A program made the translations under genes and the position numbers. From the NCBI GenBank assembly GCA_023512835.1, contig CM042084.1:57094793-57158792 (forward strand): DNA of 64,000 nucleotides, given 5' to 3'. The stretch's first letter is position 1. Every line of letters begins with the position of its first letter. Origin of the DNA: Taxillus chinensis. Lineage: Eukaryota; Streptophyta; Magnoliopsida; Santalales; Loranthaceae. Shown piece by piece: positions 53,691 through 64,000 of the stretch. The notes beneath the pieces were generated by a model. The model saw only the letters and a list, made by a program, of their open reading frames with translations. It made no database searches and was not told the DNA's origin.

Positions 53691-54360
53691 TGAGAGGGGG
53701 GGTAAATCAGTGTATCAATATAATTTTTTATCCCTTTTCCTTTTTACCCGTGATGATCTCTTTAGTCAATTCGCACTGGAGCTAAAAAAAGCCTACATGT
53801 GTCCATGCACGTGTCCACCACTCTGTCTGCATGTATTGGGTAAGTAATTTGCTCATGGCTTTCTTTACAGAGCTCAAAACGACTCGAGGTCAAAAGCAAA
53901 CTTGTAGAGCTTTAAGTTATCTATCCACGGGTAAAATTTGGTGTCATTTTGAGCTAAAAAACCCCTGCATGTATCCATATTAAGTTGCACGTGTCCAAAC
54001 ATTTTCACCCAAATTTGCTTCTTTGGATATCCTTTTTCAAATAAAACAATTTGGAGCTGAAAACCTCTTGCACGTGTCCACAAAAAGTTGCACGTGTCCA
54101 CACTTTTTCACCCAAATTTGCTTCTTTGGTTCTCCTCTTTCAGATTGAACACTTTGGAGCTGAAAACCACTTGCACGTATCCACAACAAGTTGCACGGTT
54201 CCACACTTTTTCACCCAACTTTGCTTTTATGGATCTCCACTTTCAGACGGAACAATTTGGACTTGAATGAATGTCTATCTCTACATTCATTTCAAGTTAC
54301 AACAAGGACTATAGTTGACAACAATAACAACACAAACAACTATGTCAATTCCTAACAACT
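53671..54360 (-). repeat. Possible degraded Copia LTR
   Basis: TTGAAATTCCCAGATACGC followed by GAGAGGGGGGGTAAATC resembles the terminal region of Copia LTRs such as those of E5 and E6 (GGGGGGTGAATC). The other end and any internal region were not found, so this is tentative. Confidence 0.35.
53951..54258. repeat. Three 103-bp tandem units with CACGTGTCCA boxes
   Basis: Units begin GAGCT(A/G)AAAA at 53951, 54054 and 54157. Each carries two GCACGTGTCCA-like boxes and a TTTTCACCCAAATTTGCTT phrase. A partial unit lies near 53775-53825. Confidence 0.75.
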
Positions 54361-55130
54361 CACATCGGGAATAACAGCATTAGTTATTAAATCCACATTC
54401 GTACACAACCAACTTCAAATGGCCATAACTTCTTCATTTCTTCTCAGAATTGAGTATGGTTAAGTGCGTTGCTCTCCTAATTTCATCAACTATCATTCAG
54501 TGCTAACCTTGGGGCATTTTTGTGGTCTTTTTGAGTGGTCTTTAGTCATGTGGTCTCTTCATTGAGTACGGTTGCGATCTAATTTGGTCAAAATGAGATC
54601 TGACATCAGATTTTCAAGGATTGCTAATTATTTCTAAATTATATCAATGATTTTTATAGGAAAATTAATCATTTATGAACTTATTTTTAAAGTTAATGTA
54701 CTTATGCTTACTATCCTTATTTTTACTGCAATTACAGAATAAATATTTTCAGTTATGAATATTATTAATACTAGATTTCGTAAAAAAATTGAAGATGAAT
54801 TTCTAAAATATTTTTTGATGTTGTACATAGAAAAGAAAATTACTGTAATATTTAATACAAATTTAATCATAAATAATTTTTGAAAAATACAAGCTAGCGA
54901 TGTATTGTATTTTGATAGGTTTTTGAGCGTATTATAAAATAACTATATTTATATCGTTTTATTTAAATATTTATTTTCTTCTAAGATTAAATTAAATATC
55001 AATTTATTTTTATATGTTACTTATATACTTTGAAATTATATTTCAGTATCTACTAATCAAAGTTTCATTTCTATTTTCGGGTGCAAATAATAATAATAAT
55101 AATTTTTTAAAAAACAAAATAGAAAGAGTA
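54261..55130. other. AT-rich interval
   Basis: Very AT-rich, stop-dense in all frames, with an AAT repeat near 55087-55105. No gene or recognised element. Confidence 0.4.
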
Positions 55131-55869
55131 ACCTTTAAAGGAGGGAGGGTTGGACTTTTTCTTTATTTCTTTTTCTATCTTTTCCCTCTTCCTTTTCTCT
55201 TTTCGTTATCTTCTGTTCATTGGAGAGAACAGGGAAAAGATATAGCGGGTAGTCATGGCCGGATGGCAGCCAGGTAGCGGCGGCATCAAGCTTGCGCGAG
55301 GTCGACAGAGCGCACGATGGCCTAGTCAATGCTAGACGGCGTCGACGGAAGGAAGCTCGCAGACAAAGCTCAGTGCAAGGCGAAGTTGGATCAGGAGTTG
55401 GCGCAGGTATTGTAAATTAAAAGAAAAAGATCACATGTCGTATTGTATAATAAACGGAAGAGTAGGAGATGGAGAAAGAATAAGGATGGCGAGATAATGA
55501 TTTCAAGAATTTGCTACGTACAATTGTCATTCATGAAAAGCTTCTTTGACGACAAATTTTAATCATAGAATAGAACACAAATCTACTGTTTTGATTGGTT
55601 CGGCGTTAAAAGGACGACAAGTGCTTTTATTGCATTTATTTCGGTAAAGATATGACCCCACACCAGACCACCAAAATATTGACTACACGGCACCGCCCTA
55701 TTGCCAGAATGTTCGGTCGTCTATCACACCGCACTAATACGAATATACGGTTATCAAATAATTTGGGGAAGCGTTAAAGCTGCAATCAACGCTCGTGTCG
55801 CGATAGTAGTAGTTTTTTTTTTTCTCTTTTCCATTTTTTAAGACGACTCAGTCAACAAAATTTAGTATG
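55131..55869. other. Unassigned interval
   Basis: A short GC-richer stretch (about 55240-55410) has a Met codon at 55255 and a frame of 26 codons that ends in a stop; I do not consider it a gene. 55540-55800 has GACGACAAATTT-like and AGGACGACAAGTG phrases reminiscent of subterminal repeats of plant DNA transposons, with no terminal repeats identified. Confidence 0.3.
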
Positions 55870-58109
55870 TGTTGAAGACCCCTAGTTAATTCCCTCACGA
55901 TAAAGCATAAAAGAAGGTAAAAATGAACTCCAACGATGTAGATGTACTATGGTAGAGGCTTAGATTCTTTATGAGATAGTGTTATTTGCTAGTGAAATAT
56001 TATTTTGATATTGTATTCGGAGATATGAGTATTTTTGAGTGTTTTGATTGTAGTTAGATTTAATTTAGAGTTTGATACTTGGAAGGACAGTTATGTAATT
56101 TTGAGTATTATTATTTAAGGAATTAGCACAAAATATAAATAGGAAAGGGAGAGAAAAAGATAATGAGGAGGTTATTGCATTCCCTTGTTTTGGGAGAGAG
56201 CGTAGAGAGTTAAAAAAAGGGGTTTGCCAACCTTGGATTTGGGGTTGATTCTTCTGTGAATCCTTACCTGGTAAGTGATCTTGAACTTTCCTTAATTTTG
56301 TTTTGATATGCATAAGTTTGCCATGATTTGTGGGATTTGTTATAAATCCTAAATTTTGAGGGAAATCCAATTTAGGATTAAATCTGGTAATTTAAGTAAG
56401 AAATATGTGGTTAAGATATGATATATAGTATTTTGTTCGTGTATATATGATTTGAGGGATTTATATATGTGTATTTCATAAAAGTTGAGAAGTCAACCAT
56501 GAAAATCATCCCTAGATTTAGATCGAATCTATTTATATATATATGTGTATGTGTATGTGTGTGTTTGTGGTCATTATGCGGTTTAGAGGCGTTTAGGGCG
56601 AGTTATGTCGTAAAAATCGTAGTTGTTAAGCGAAGAAGTGGGTTTGCGAGCATCTGGGGACCACTAAGTTAATTTCTAGATGAAGAACCAATTGGAATGA
56701 CGATGAACAATGCTACCTGGTGAACGGAAGTGTTGGTGCGTCTTGGAGCCAAAGGGTCGAAGGTTGAAAGTTTGAAGGTTGAGGGTCAAAGGTTGAAGGT
56801 TAAGGGTCGAAGGCCGAGGGTCAAAGGTCGAGGATCGAAGTTCGAAGGGTCAAAGGTCAAAGGTCAGTAGATTTGAGTCTATGCTTCAGATTAGAATCTT
56901 TGAGGCAGGTTTCTACGAATCTCCGAGGCAGTGTCCTAGAGATCTTTGAAGCAGCGATTCTACGAATCTTTGAGGCAATGTTCCAAAGATCTTCGAGGCA
57001 ACGTTCCAAAGATCTTCGAGGCAACGTTCCATGGATCTTTGAGGCAGAGTTCTATGGATCTTCGAGCCCACACTCCGAGTTAGCAGCTTCAAGCCAACAG
57101 CTTAGGATCTTCGGATCAATACTTCGGGTCAAGTTTTTTGGATCAGTGCTTTGAGTCAGGATCTTCAAGGTTGGGCTTTGAGCTTCGAAGTGGGGTTTCT
57201 AGAGAGCCTTCCGGGGCTGGTCCTTGGGAGTTATGCTTGTTATTTTCTACCTTTTGTGGTATGGAATTGCATGGTTTGCTTAGCATGAAATGTTATGAGG
57301 TATGGACACAGTCATGGATTTAGAACCTCATGGCGTTCGGGCGGCCCTAATTTTAAGGTTTTATTGATTTGATTGGCTCGTCAACCAAGGTCCCCTACAT
57401 GGTTGGTTGATAGCGGAAGGTCCCATAGGTGGCCGCTTTTATGCTATGGTCCCACTACGGTGGCCAGCAGGATGTGAGTGCCTTGCCATATGCTTATTAG
57501 TTGAACGGTAAAGTCTGTGTGAGTTGATTATGTGAACCATGAGTGTCTATGCTTTTATTGTACTACATAGTACTAGGTTGTGTGAGCACTACTGTGTGTG
57601 TGTGTTTATGCTTTCATTAGTATTGTATAGGACATTGTGTGCATTATTGTGTACTTATACATTCACTAGCACATGTATACACGAGTATTGTGTTGTAGGT
57701 CACCTAGTGAGCCTTTTTGCTCACCCTAAGTTGTCTCGATTTTCAGGTTTAGGCAGGAGGTAGCGTTGAGTTTTGTCGTCGAATAGATCAAGAAAACCAA
57801 ACCCTTTTTGATGTATGGGACTATGTCCATTCTGCTTATTTTGTTTTATTTGTAATGTCTTCCCGGACTTGGGTCCGTGGTTGTTGTACTGTATCTCAGT
57901 ATGTGTATGTTATTCTATGGCGATGTTTTTATTTAGTTGCATGGTTTTGGGAGTACAAGAATACCCTTGTTGTATGATTGTACTGGTGCATTTAGGCAGC
58001 ACCCGCTATGAGCCCTTTTAGTGCTAGACACCAACCCCTTGCCCTCGGGTGCGGGTATGGGATAGTCATGTGCCCAGTTCCGGGTCTCCCGGAGTTGGGG
58101 GCGTGATAG
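55870..58109 (+). repeat. Diverged LTR of the E3 (Tekay-like) family, probably solo
   Basis: The right end, TTGGGGGCGTGATA at 58109, matches E3's LTR terminus. Colinear matches include the TATA region (AAATATAAATAGG near 56130), a GTGGTTAAGAT phrase, AGTCAACCATG near 56493, GA/TCGAAGGT microrepeats at 56750-57110, and the CCCTTGCCC..GGTGCGGGT phrase near 58036. No internal domains flank it. The left edge is approximate. Confidence 0.65.
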
Positions 58110-58245
58110 CTATCCTATATGTCATTTTTGCGTAAATCTAGATTGTTGATCCAAATATGGCGTAGCACTGTTGTTGCGCTATCCCAGCGCCAAATGACGC
58201 TCGCCAAACGCATCCCCTTCCCTCTTCTTTAGCACTGCCCCCACC

Positions 58246-58560
58246 ATGCTTCCACAACCGAATGACACCCCCTATTCCCTGGCACCTACACCACCACCGC
58301 CATGCTTCCCTAGCGCCGGACGCCCACCGCCTTCCCCGGTACCAACACTGGCACTGTCCCCCTTCCTCGGTGTTAACTTTCCCTCTCCCTTCATTCCTGG
58401 CATCGATCGGCCCCCTCCCCTCTTCCCCGGCGCCGAACCCCCCCTATCTTCCCTGACACCGATCGGCCCCCCTCCCCTCTTTAGTGGCGCCAAACGGCCC
58501 CCTCCCATCTCCTATGGTGCTGAACGCTCCTCCTCTCCTCTTGTTTGGCACCACTAGGGG
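58246..58560. repeat. GC-rich low-complexity repeat
   Basis: Degenerate units of about 30-36 bp with CGGCCCCCTCCCCTCTT and GGCGCC phrases keep both strands open (Pro-rich on +). I read this as a degenerate minisatellite, not a gene. Confidence 0.5.
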
Positions 58561-58749
58561 AGCATATCGGACTGCATCTCGATGGAGGTTGGACTGGAGG
58601 TACGCCGTTAGAGAATATTTACATTAATAAAAATAAAAAGAATAGTGTATAGCGTTAAATTTGGTGCAATGGGTAGGAGATGTTGCAGAAAAATTAAGGT
58701 ATTTTAGTGTAAAAGTTACATTAAATTAAAGCTATGGGTTAGAGATGGT
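58561..58749. other. AT-rich interval
   Basis: Phrases such as TTTGGTGCAATGGGTAGGAGATG and GGGTTAGAGATGG recall MITE ends in plants, but no inverted pair was confirmed. No gene. Confidence 0.3.
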
Positions 58750-58995
58750 CTAACACAAATGACCCTTAGTTTGCTCTCCAGATCTTATAATTAGTGTCAT
58801 AAAAATAGGCACTCTCTTTGCATAGTTGGAGCTGGTACTCGGTCCGCTGATAGGAATCTCCATTTATATATATATACCAATGAATTCTTGCTTGGTCCAC
58901 TAAGCCGTTAAGCCACGGATCTCCACAACACAAATATACCGATCTGGTGAGATCACTTCTCCACGAGTGATAAATCTGTCTCCAATGAGAACTTA

Positions 58996-59007
58996 GCTAT
59001 GATACCA
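58996..59007 (-). promoter_or_regulatory. Primer binding site beyond the E6 LTR
   Basis: Minus strand TGGTATCATAGC, two bases inside the LTR end. One mismatch to the iMet consensus seen in E2. Confidence 0.75.
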
Positions 59008-59009
59008 AT

Positions 59010-60229
59010 TGATATTCCCAAGATCCTAGCAAGATCGTCTGGGTATACGGGTTTGTATACATAGAGGGGGGTGAATCTTTATACTTAAAATTATTTCCTT
59101 TTAGTTTTAAGAGTAGTATGATACTCAGAGGTATTCTACAGATGAGGTTCTTGTTTGGGTAGTATTTTAGTGTCTTATACAAGATCACTTAATAGCAGGT
59201 ACTCTACGTCTTCTTTGTATTGCACAAGATGCCCTTCTTGTGTTCTCTAATGTTCTGATGCTTTTTTGAAGTAAGGCATATCCTTGACTTATATAGGTTG
59301 GTCATAGTATGAAACCCTTCTACTAGGGTTAAGCATGTTCCACATCTTCTGATCTCCATCGTTGAAACATATTAAGCCAGCCTCAGATATGTCTACGTGT
59401 TTTCCAATACTTAGTGTGCTAAAGGAGACGTTGTCCGAGCGGTAACTTACTTAAACGGTGGCCTTCAGTGCGTTTCGTGCCTTCGACTAGCCATAGCCTC
59501 AAAGATGTATGCGTTGTAGCTTCATTGTTACCTCTCCAGTACACATGCTACTACCTCCGAGTCTTCACCTTCGAATCTTCGAGTCTGAATCTTCAAGCCT
59601 TGGATCTTCGACTTGATCTTCCAATTCTTCTGCTCTTTGGCTCTTCGGCTTCGAATCTAGGTTAGAACAAGTAATCAACGACTTTCACTCTATGAGTCTT
59701 CGAGTCTTCATATCTTCAAGCCAGCAACAACCTCATTCTACCTTGGCTAATCCCTCTGTTTTTGGCAACAGGTCTCCCAATCTTTGACCCTGCAAGCTTT
59801 GACCCTGAGAGCTTCGACTCTACAACGTTGCCGCTTTACACCCGACAGGTCTTCGAGCTTGCAAATCTTCGAGTCTCCGAGACACTGCTCTTCACCTGAT
59901 TACACCTTAGGTCTTCGAATCTTCAACCATGTGGATCTATGAGTTTATGACCTTGTGTTCCTTCGGTGATGCTTCGAGCCTGATGGTCTAATGATCTTTG
60001 ACTCGCATACTTTCGACTCATTTGATCTTTGACCTTGTAAGTCTATGAGTCTCCGGATCTTCAATTAAGATCTTCGAATCCGTAAGTACATGATTAGACT
60101 CCCTCTACGAGCTCATTCTAAGAGGTCACTCTACGAAGTTATCCTACCCGGTATGGATCTTCGACTGTGCGTCCTCCCGCTTTCCCATGCTATTGACAAC
60201 AATGACACAAAAGTACCATGGGAACAACA
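59010..60229 (-). repeat. E6 LTR (1.22 kb)
   Basis: On + it runs TGATATTCCC to GGAACAACA. It has GAGGGGGGTGAATC near the U5 end and degenerate CTTCGA/TCTTCGAG repeats at about 59460-60080. Flanked by a polypurine tract on one side and a PBS on the other. Confidence 0.8.
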
Positions 60230-60400
60230 ATCTCCCCCTTTGGAATTGTTGGCAACATCTGTGAACAATCTACGAGCCTTCGACTTCAAGGCTCCAAAAA
60301 AAAACTCCCCCTGAACTCCTCCCACTGTACTCCCCCTGGACTCCTCCAACTGTACTCCCCTTGGACACAATATCTTCTTCTCCCCCTTTTCCAACCAATT
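60230..60400 (-). promoter_or_regulatory. E6 polypurine tract and polypurine-like repeats
   Basis: The tract CCAAAGGGGGAGAT (60230-60243, minus) abuts the LTR. Further G-rich purine tracts follow within about 2.5 units of a 25-bp repeat (units at 60304 and 60329; + ACTCCCCCTG..CTCCTCC) and at 60375-60390. Confidence 0.72.
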
Positions 60401-60434
60401 GCAAAGAAGGGGGAACCCTATTAATACCTTAGGT

Positions 60435-62151
60435 GTGAGGAGGAAGGCTGTACAAACAACCCGCGTTGGTATCTATCAAACATCTCAATGGATAAAGGTT
60501 TGGTGAGGATATCAGCAGTTTGTTCCTGAGTGGGAACATACACCAATTGCACATTTTCCTCTTTCACTTGTTCTTTGATGTAGTGTTAGTGATAATTAAT
60601 ATGCTTGATCTTCAAATGTTGAACGAGATTCCTGCTTATATTTATAGCACTCTGGTTGTCACACTAGATGTTGACAGGTAATTCCACATTGACTCCCAAG
60701 TCGACAAGTTGTGTATTGATCCATACCACCCGAGTACATGCAGCATGTGCAACCACATATTCAGCTTCGGCTATGCTACATGCCACACTATTTTGTTTTT
60801 GACTCAACCATGCAACACATTTAGAGCCCAGATAAAAACTGCAGCCACTGGTAGAACGTCTATCGTCAATATTTCTAGCCCAATCTGCATCAGTATATGC
60901 CTGTAATTCAATGGAGTCCTTAGAAGGGTACCACAACCCCATTTCTACTGTACCATTTAGGTATCTAAGGATCCGTTTGACTTCCAGCAAGTGAGACTCC
61001 TTGGGGTCTACTTGATATCTACTTGCCTGACGCACAACTTGCATCGGATCGGTCTAAAGGCCGTAATGTATAAGAGACTTCCGATCATGCCTCAATACTC
61101 TTTTTAATTTTCACTTTTGCCTTCCTGATCCTGGTGTAGTTTGGCCTATAGCCATTGGGGTTCCAACAGGCTTGTTATCTTCCATACCATACTTCTTCAA
61201 TAATTCTTTGGCATACTTGTACTGAGATATGAAAATACTGCCAACAATCTGCCTAATTTGCCTTCCTAAGAAGTAGGTTAGTTCTCCTATGAGAGACATT
61301 TCAAATTCATCACTCATTCTCTTAGCAAATTCTTCACATAACCCTGAGTGACTTCCTCCAAAAATAATGTCATCTACAAATACAATGGTAGCTAGCTAAC
61401 CTTTGTCTAAATTCAAAATATAGAGATTATGATCTACTATTCCTCTGCTGAAATTTATCCTCTTTAAATATCCATCCAATCGGTTGTACCATGCTCTAGG
61501 AGCTTGCTTTAGGCCATACAAGGCTTTCTTCGGTCTGCACACATGTGTCTCATCATTAGCAATCTGCACTCCATTTGGTTGCTCAATATATACCTTTTCT
61601 TTCATCAATCCATTGAGAAAGGCAGACTTCACATCCATTTGATAAACTTTGAATCTTCTATATGCTGCTAATGCAAGAAACATCCTAATTGTTTCTAGCC
61701 TTGCCATTGGTGCAAATGTTTCATCTACAGCAATACCCTCAATCTAAGAGTACCCTTTGTATACCAGTCGTGCCTTGTTCCTTACCACTTTGTGATCCTC
61801 ATTCAGTTTATTTCTAAACACCCACTTTGTACCGATGACATTCTTGTGCTTTGGTCTAGGAACCAACTCCCATGTCTTGTTCTTTTCAATCTGATCCAGC
61901 TCCTCATTCATTGCTATGATCCAAGCTTCATCCTCGACTGCTTCTCCAACTAACTTTGATTCAATTTGTGAGAGTAATGCAGTAGCTATTGTAAATTTTC
62001 TCCTGGTTGTTACACCTGCTTTGAGATCACCAAGGATCTGATCCTTGTCATGTATAGTGGACCATGTCCTCTTGGTTTTCTTACTAGAATTTTCTCCAGG
62101 ATTAGACTCTTCCTTCTTATCTTCATCAGACTTCTCTGAGTCTGTGTCCAC
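60435..62151 (-). pseudogene. E6 reverse transcriptase-RNase H (Copia type), interrupted
   Basis: 61744-62151 has an acidic Lys/Glu-rich linker and the RT start (IAMNEELDQIEKNKTWELVPRP, IGTKWVFRNK). 61396-61707 has YQMDVKSAFLNG, VYIEQP and KALYGLKQAPRAWYNR. The active site FVDD lies near 61372-61384 between open pieces. 61111-61317 has FEMSLIGELTYFLG and YAKELLKKYGME. 60664-61044 has RILRYLNGTVEMGLWYP, ADWARNIDDRRSTSG and SIAEAEYV of RNase H, which continues in another frame to about 60435 (ILTKPL). Domain order and wording are typical Copia Pol. Confidence 0.88.
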
Positions 62152-62289
62152 ATTCTTCTTTTCTTTTTCATGCTCAAACTTCTCTTCTTCCTGAGGTTCT
62201 TCTTCTTCAAATTCTGGATTCTCATCTTCAGTTACATCCTTCTTCCAATTCTCATCAACCTTAACTTCACTTAAAGTTATTACTTTTCC

Positions 62290-63540
62290 AAGTCTTGGAA
62301 GAAATACTCTATAGCCCTTTGTCTGAACTGAGTATCCAACAAATGTTCCTTCCTCAAGTCTGGCATGAAACTTTCCTCATTCTTGCTCCTTTATCTTTAC
62401 AAAGCAAGGACTCCCAAATATTCTGAAGTACTAGGCTGTTGACTTCTTCCCACACCATAATTCATAAGGTGTGCTGTTTGTCCTTGGTCTCAATGTTACT
62501 CTATTTAGTAAATGTATTGCTGTTCTGGTTGCCTCTATCCAAAACCTTGCATGTAGATTAGCTTCCAGGAGTAAGGTTCGCTTCATTTCAATGATGACCT
62601 TGTTCTTCCTTTCAATAACCCTATTTTGTTGTGGAGTTCTTCTTGCTAATAATTGATGCTTGAATCCCATGTTTATTCAAATACCTTTCAAAGGCTTCAT
62701 TAGTAAACTCGTACCCTAATCAGATCTTAAGATTTTGATTCTTCGACCACGATCATTTTTAGCCATTCTTCTATACTTCTTGAAGCACTCCAGGAGCTTC
62801 TTTCTTGTGCTTTAAGTACATTATACAAGTTCTTCTGGTGAAGTCATCCATAAATAGAATGCAATACCTCTCACCATTGAGTCCCTTGTTTCTCATTGGT
62901 CCATACAGGTCAGTATGCACAATATTTAGAGCTACTTCGAACTATACTCCTTTACCTTGTAATGAAATTTGGTCTATTTTCCATGTAAGCATCTCGAGTA
63001 GACATGCTCTCTTTCTCTTTTAATGTTTGGGATGTCTTTGATGGCTTTGCAGTTGATAAGCCTTCTCATGTTCTTCTGATTGAGATGTCCCAGTCTTCTA
63101 TGTCAAAGTTCATTCTCTTCAATCTTAGTTATATGACAGCTATGAGTCTTTTTTTCATTAATCACATACAAGTCCCCATCTGTCCTTCTTCCAGCTGCTA
63201 CTGTGTTGCCATTTTCTCTCTTCACTTGACAACCAGTTATTGTGAAGGTCACTTCATGACCTACATCACACAGCTAATTGACGGATGCCAGATTGTATTT
63301 CAATCTTTCAACATGTAGAACATCCTTCAGTTTATTCCTTCCCCATTTGGCAAATCCTAGCCCCTTAATTTTCAGAGACCTATCATTGCCAAATCTCACC
63401 TTGATAGATTTGTCATTGTTCACATCTGACAATTTCTTTAGGTCACCAGTCATGTGACCTGAGCACCCACTATCAAGGATCCACTATCTGTCCTTGATGT
63501 TTGCTTTCAATGCAATCTCAGCAATATGAGCCACTTCCTT
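62290..63540 (-). pseudogene. E6 protease and integrase (Copia type), interrupted
   Basis: The protease DSGCS-type motif with HMTGDLKKL lies near 63430-63490. The GAG-pre-integrase region runs about 63000-63400. The integrase core lies in broken frames at 62700-63000. The integrase C-terminal side is open at 62431-62670 (LLARRTPQQNRVIERKNKVIIEMKRTLL, FWIEATRTAIHLLNRV, PYELWCGKK). A short C-terminal stretch extends to about 62290. The gene sits between gag and RT as in Copia. Confidence 0.84.
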
Positions 63541-64000
63541 CCCCTAAGCCATGTAGACTTGTTTTACTTTAGACTTGAAGCGCTCTTCCTATTTTACTTT
63601 AGACTTGAAGCACTCCTCCTGAGGCGTAGGCTTCATAGTCTTTTAAGATGCTTTCTCTTTCTTCTTCTTTTGTGTCTTCACAGTGTTCTTCTTCTTATTC
63701 TTCTCAGGAATAAGTACTTTCCTTGCACTGTGACATTCATTGCCACACTTATCACAAACTTATAAGTCTGCAAGTACAACAAACTTGTTGTTCGTGGTAA
63801 TGGGCTTTGGCTTCCACTAGCATGACATCTCATCATGCCCTTGTTTCTGATAGTAAGTGCAGAAACTTCTTACTGGTTTTCTTCTTTCTGTGAGATACAA
63901 GCACTTTCTGGATGTCTTTATCTCTGTTTTAGAAGCTTGTACCGAATACCTTCACCAACAAAATCTAGCCATGTAACCCCATACCTCATAGTAGTAGCAG
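63541..64000 (-). pseudogene. E6 gag C-terminus (partial, window edge)
   Basis: The minus strand carries a Lys-rich segment (about 63640-63710) and zinc-knuckle-like residues near 63725-63765 (a C-x2-C-x3-CH arrangement), with another possible Cys/His cluster near 63815-63860. Start and capsid core are outside the window. Frames are broken. Confidence 0.55.

Larger units (their letters stand above)
58750..64000 (-). mobile_element. E6: Ty1/Copia element (Tork/TNT-like), 3' part, running off the window
   Basis: On the minus strand gag end, protease, integrase, RT, RNase H, polypurine tract and LTR (59010-60229) follow in Copia order. A PBS and leader-like sequence (58750-59007) lie on the far side of that LTR, so the LTR also looks like the 5' LTR of a second, truncated copy. 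RT wording (KKALYGLKQAPRAWYNRLDGYL) suggests the Tork/TNT side of Copia. Confidence 0.82.

Noticed and set aside
55240..55430. Possible first exon of a host gene (Met at 55255, GTATTG near 55406)
   Set aside because: The frame closes after 26 codons and there is no support for a second exon.
55540..55800. Possible CACTA or MITE fragment from GACGACAAATTT-like phrases
   Set aside because: No terminal inverted repeats or target duplication found by eye.
58246..58557. Pro-rich 103-codon frame
   Set aside because: Degenerate GC-rich repeat open on both strands, with no flanking gene signals.

Overview
This window is plant nuclear DNA made almost entirely of LTR retrotransposons, and I see no convincing host gene. 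The lineages present are Ty3/Gypsy chromoviruses of Tekay/Del type, a Ty3/Gypsy element of Athila type, a Ty1/Copia element of Sirevirus type and a second Copia element. Primer sites match plant initiator tRNA-Met (TGGTATCAGAGC-like) and tRNA-Asp (TGGCGCCGTTGCCGGGGA). This combination indicates a flowering plant with a TE-rich genome; the species cannot be told from the sequence.

Layout. E1 (1-3899, +) is the 3' half of a Tekay-like element: RNase H, integrase, chromodomain, 3' LTR. E2 (3900-9171, -) is the 5' half of a related element: LTR, PBS, gag, protease, RT and RNase H, cut off exactly where E1's LTR ends. 9172-9351 is an inverted, diverged scrap of Athila-type LTR. From 9352 to 36576 lies an Athila-like element in an LTR-sharing tandem. 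The truncated upstream copy (9352-11220 and 21251-21980) runs into a shared LTR (21981-23484), followed by a full internal region and a 3' LTR (35092-36576). A complete Tekay-like element, E3 (11221-21245, -), is nested in the upstream copy with a perfect 5-bp target duplication. 36783 to about 39425 is a solo LTR related to E3, followed by a possible LINE-like 3' end.

40422-53065 is a complete Sirevirus-like Copia element (E5, -) with target duplication CTTTG and a long extra coding region between RNase H and the 3' LTR. 53066 to about 55870 is AT-rich DNA with short tandem arrays. About 55870-58109 is a diverged E3-family LTR (+). 58750-64000 is a second Copia element (E6, -) that runs off the window.

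The most interesting system is the Athila-like element. Downstream of integrase it carries an additional ORF ending in a Ulp1-like (C48) cysteine protease with the catalytic His, Asp, Gln and Cys at canonical spacing. That ORF is preceded by a promoter-like module with palindromic G-boxes and a TATA box, similar in style to the LTR promoters. The U3 promoter segment of this Athila-like LTR is also homologous to that of the Tekay-like E1, although the two elements belong to different clades and use different primer tRNAs.

Most coding regions look broken. However, differences between repeat pairs concentrate at CAG/CTG, in forms such as CAG to CG or CGAG and CTG to CG or CTCG. This pattern suggests systematic read or polishing error at methylated CHG sites, so some of the apparent pseudogenisation may be artefact.
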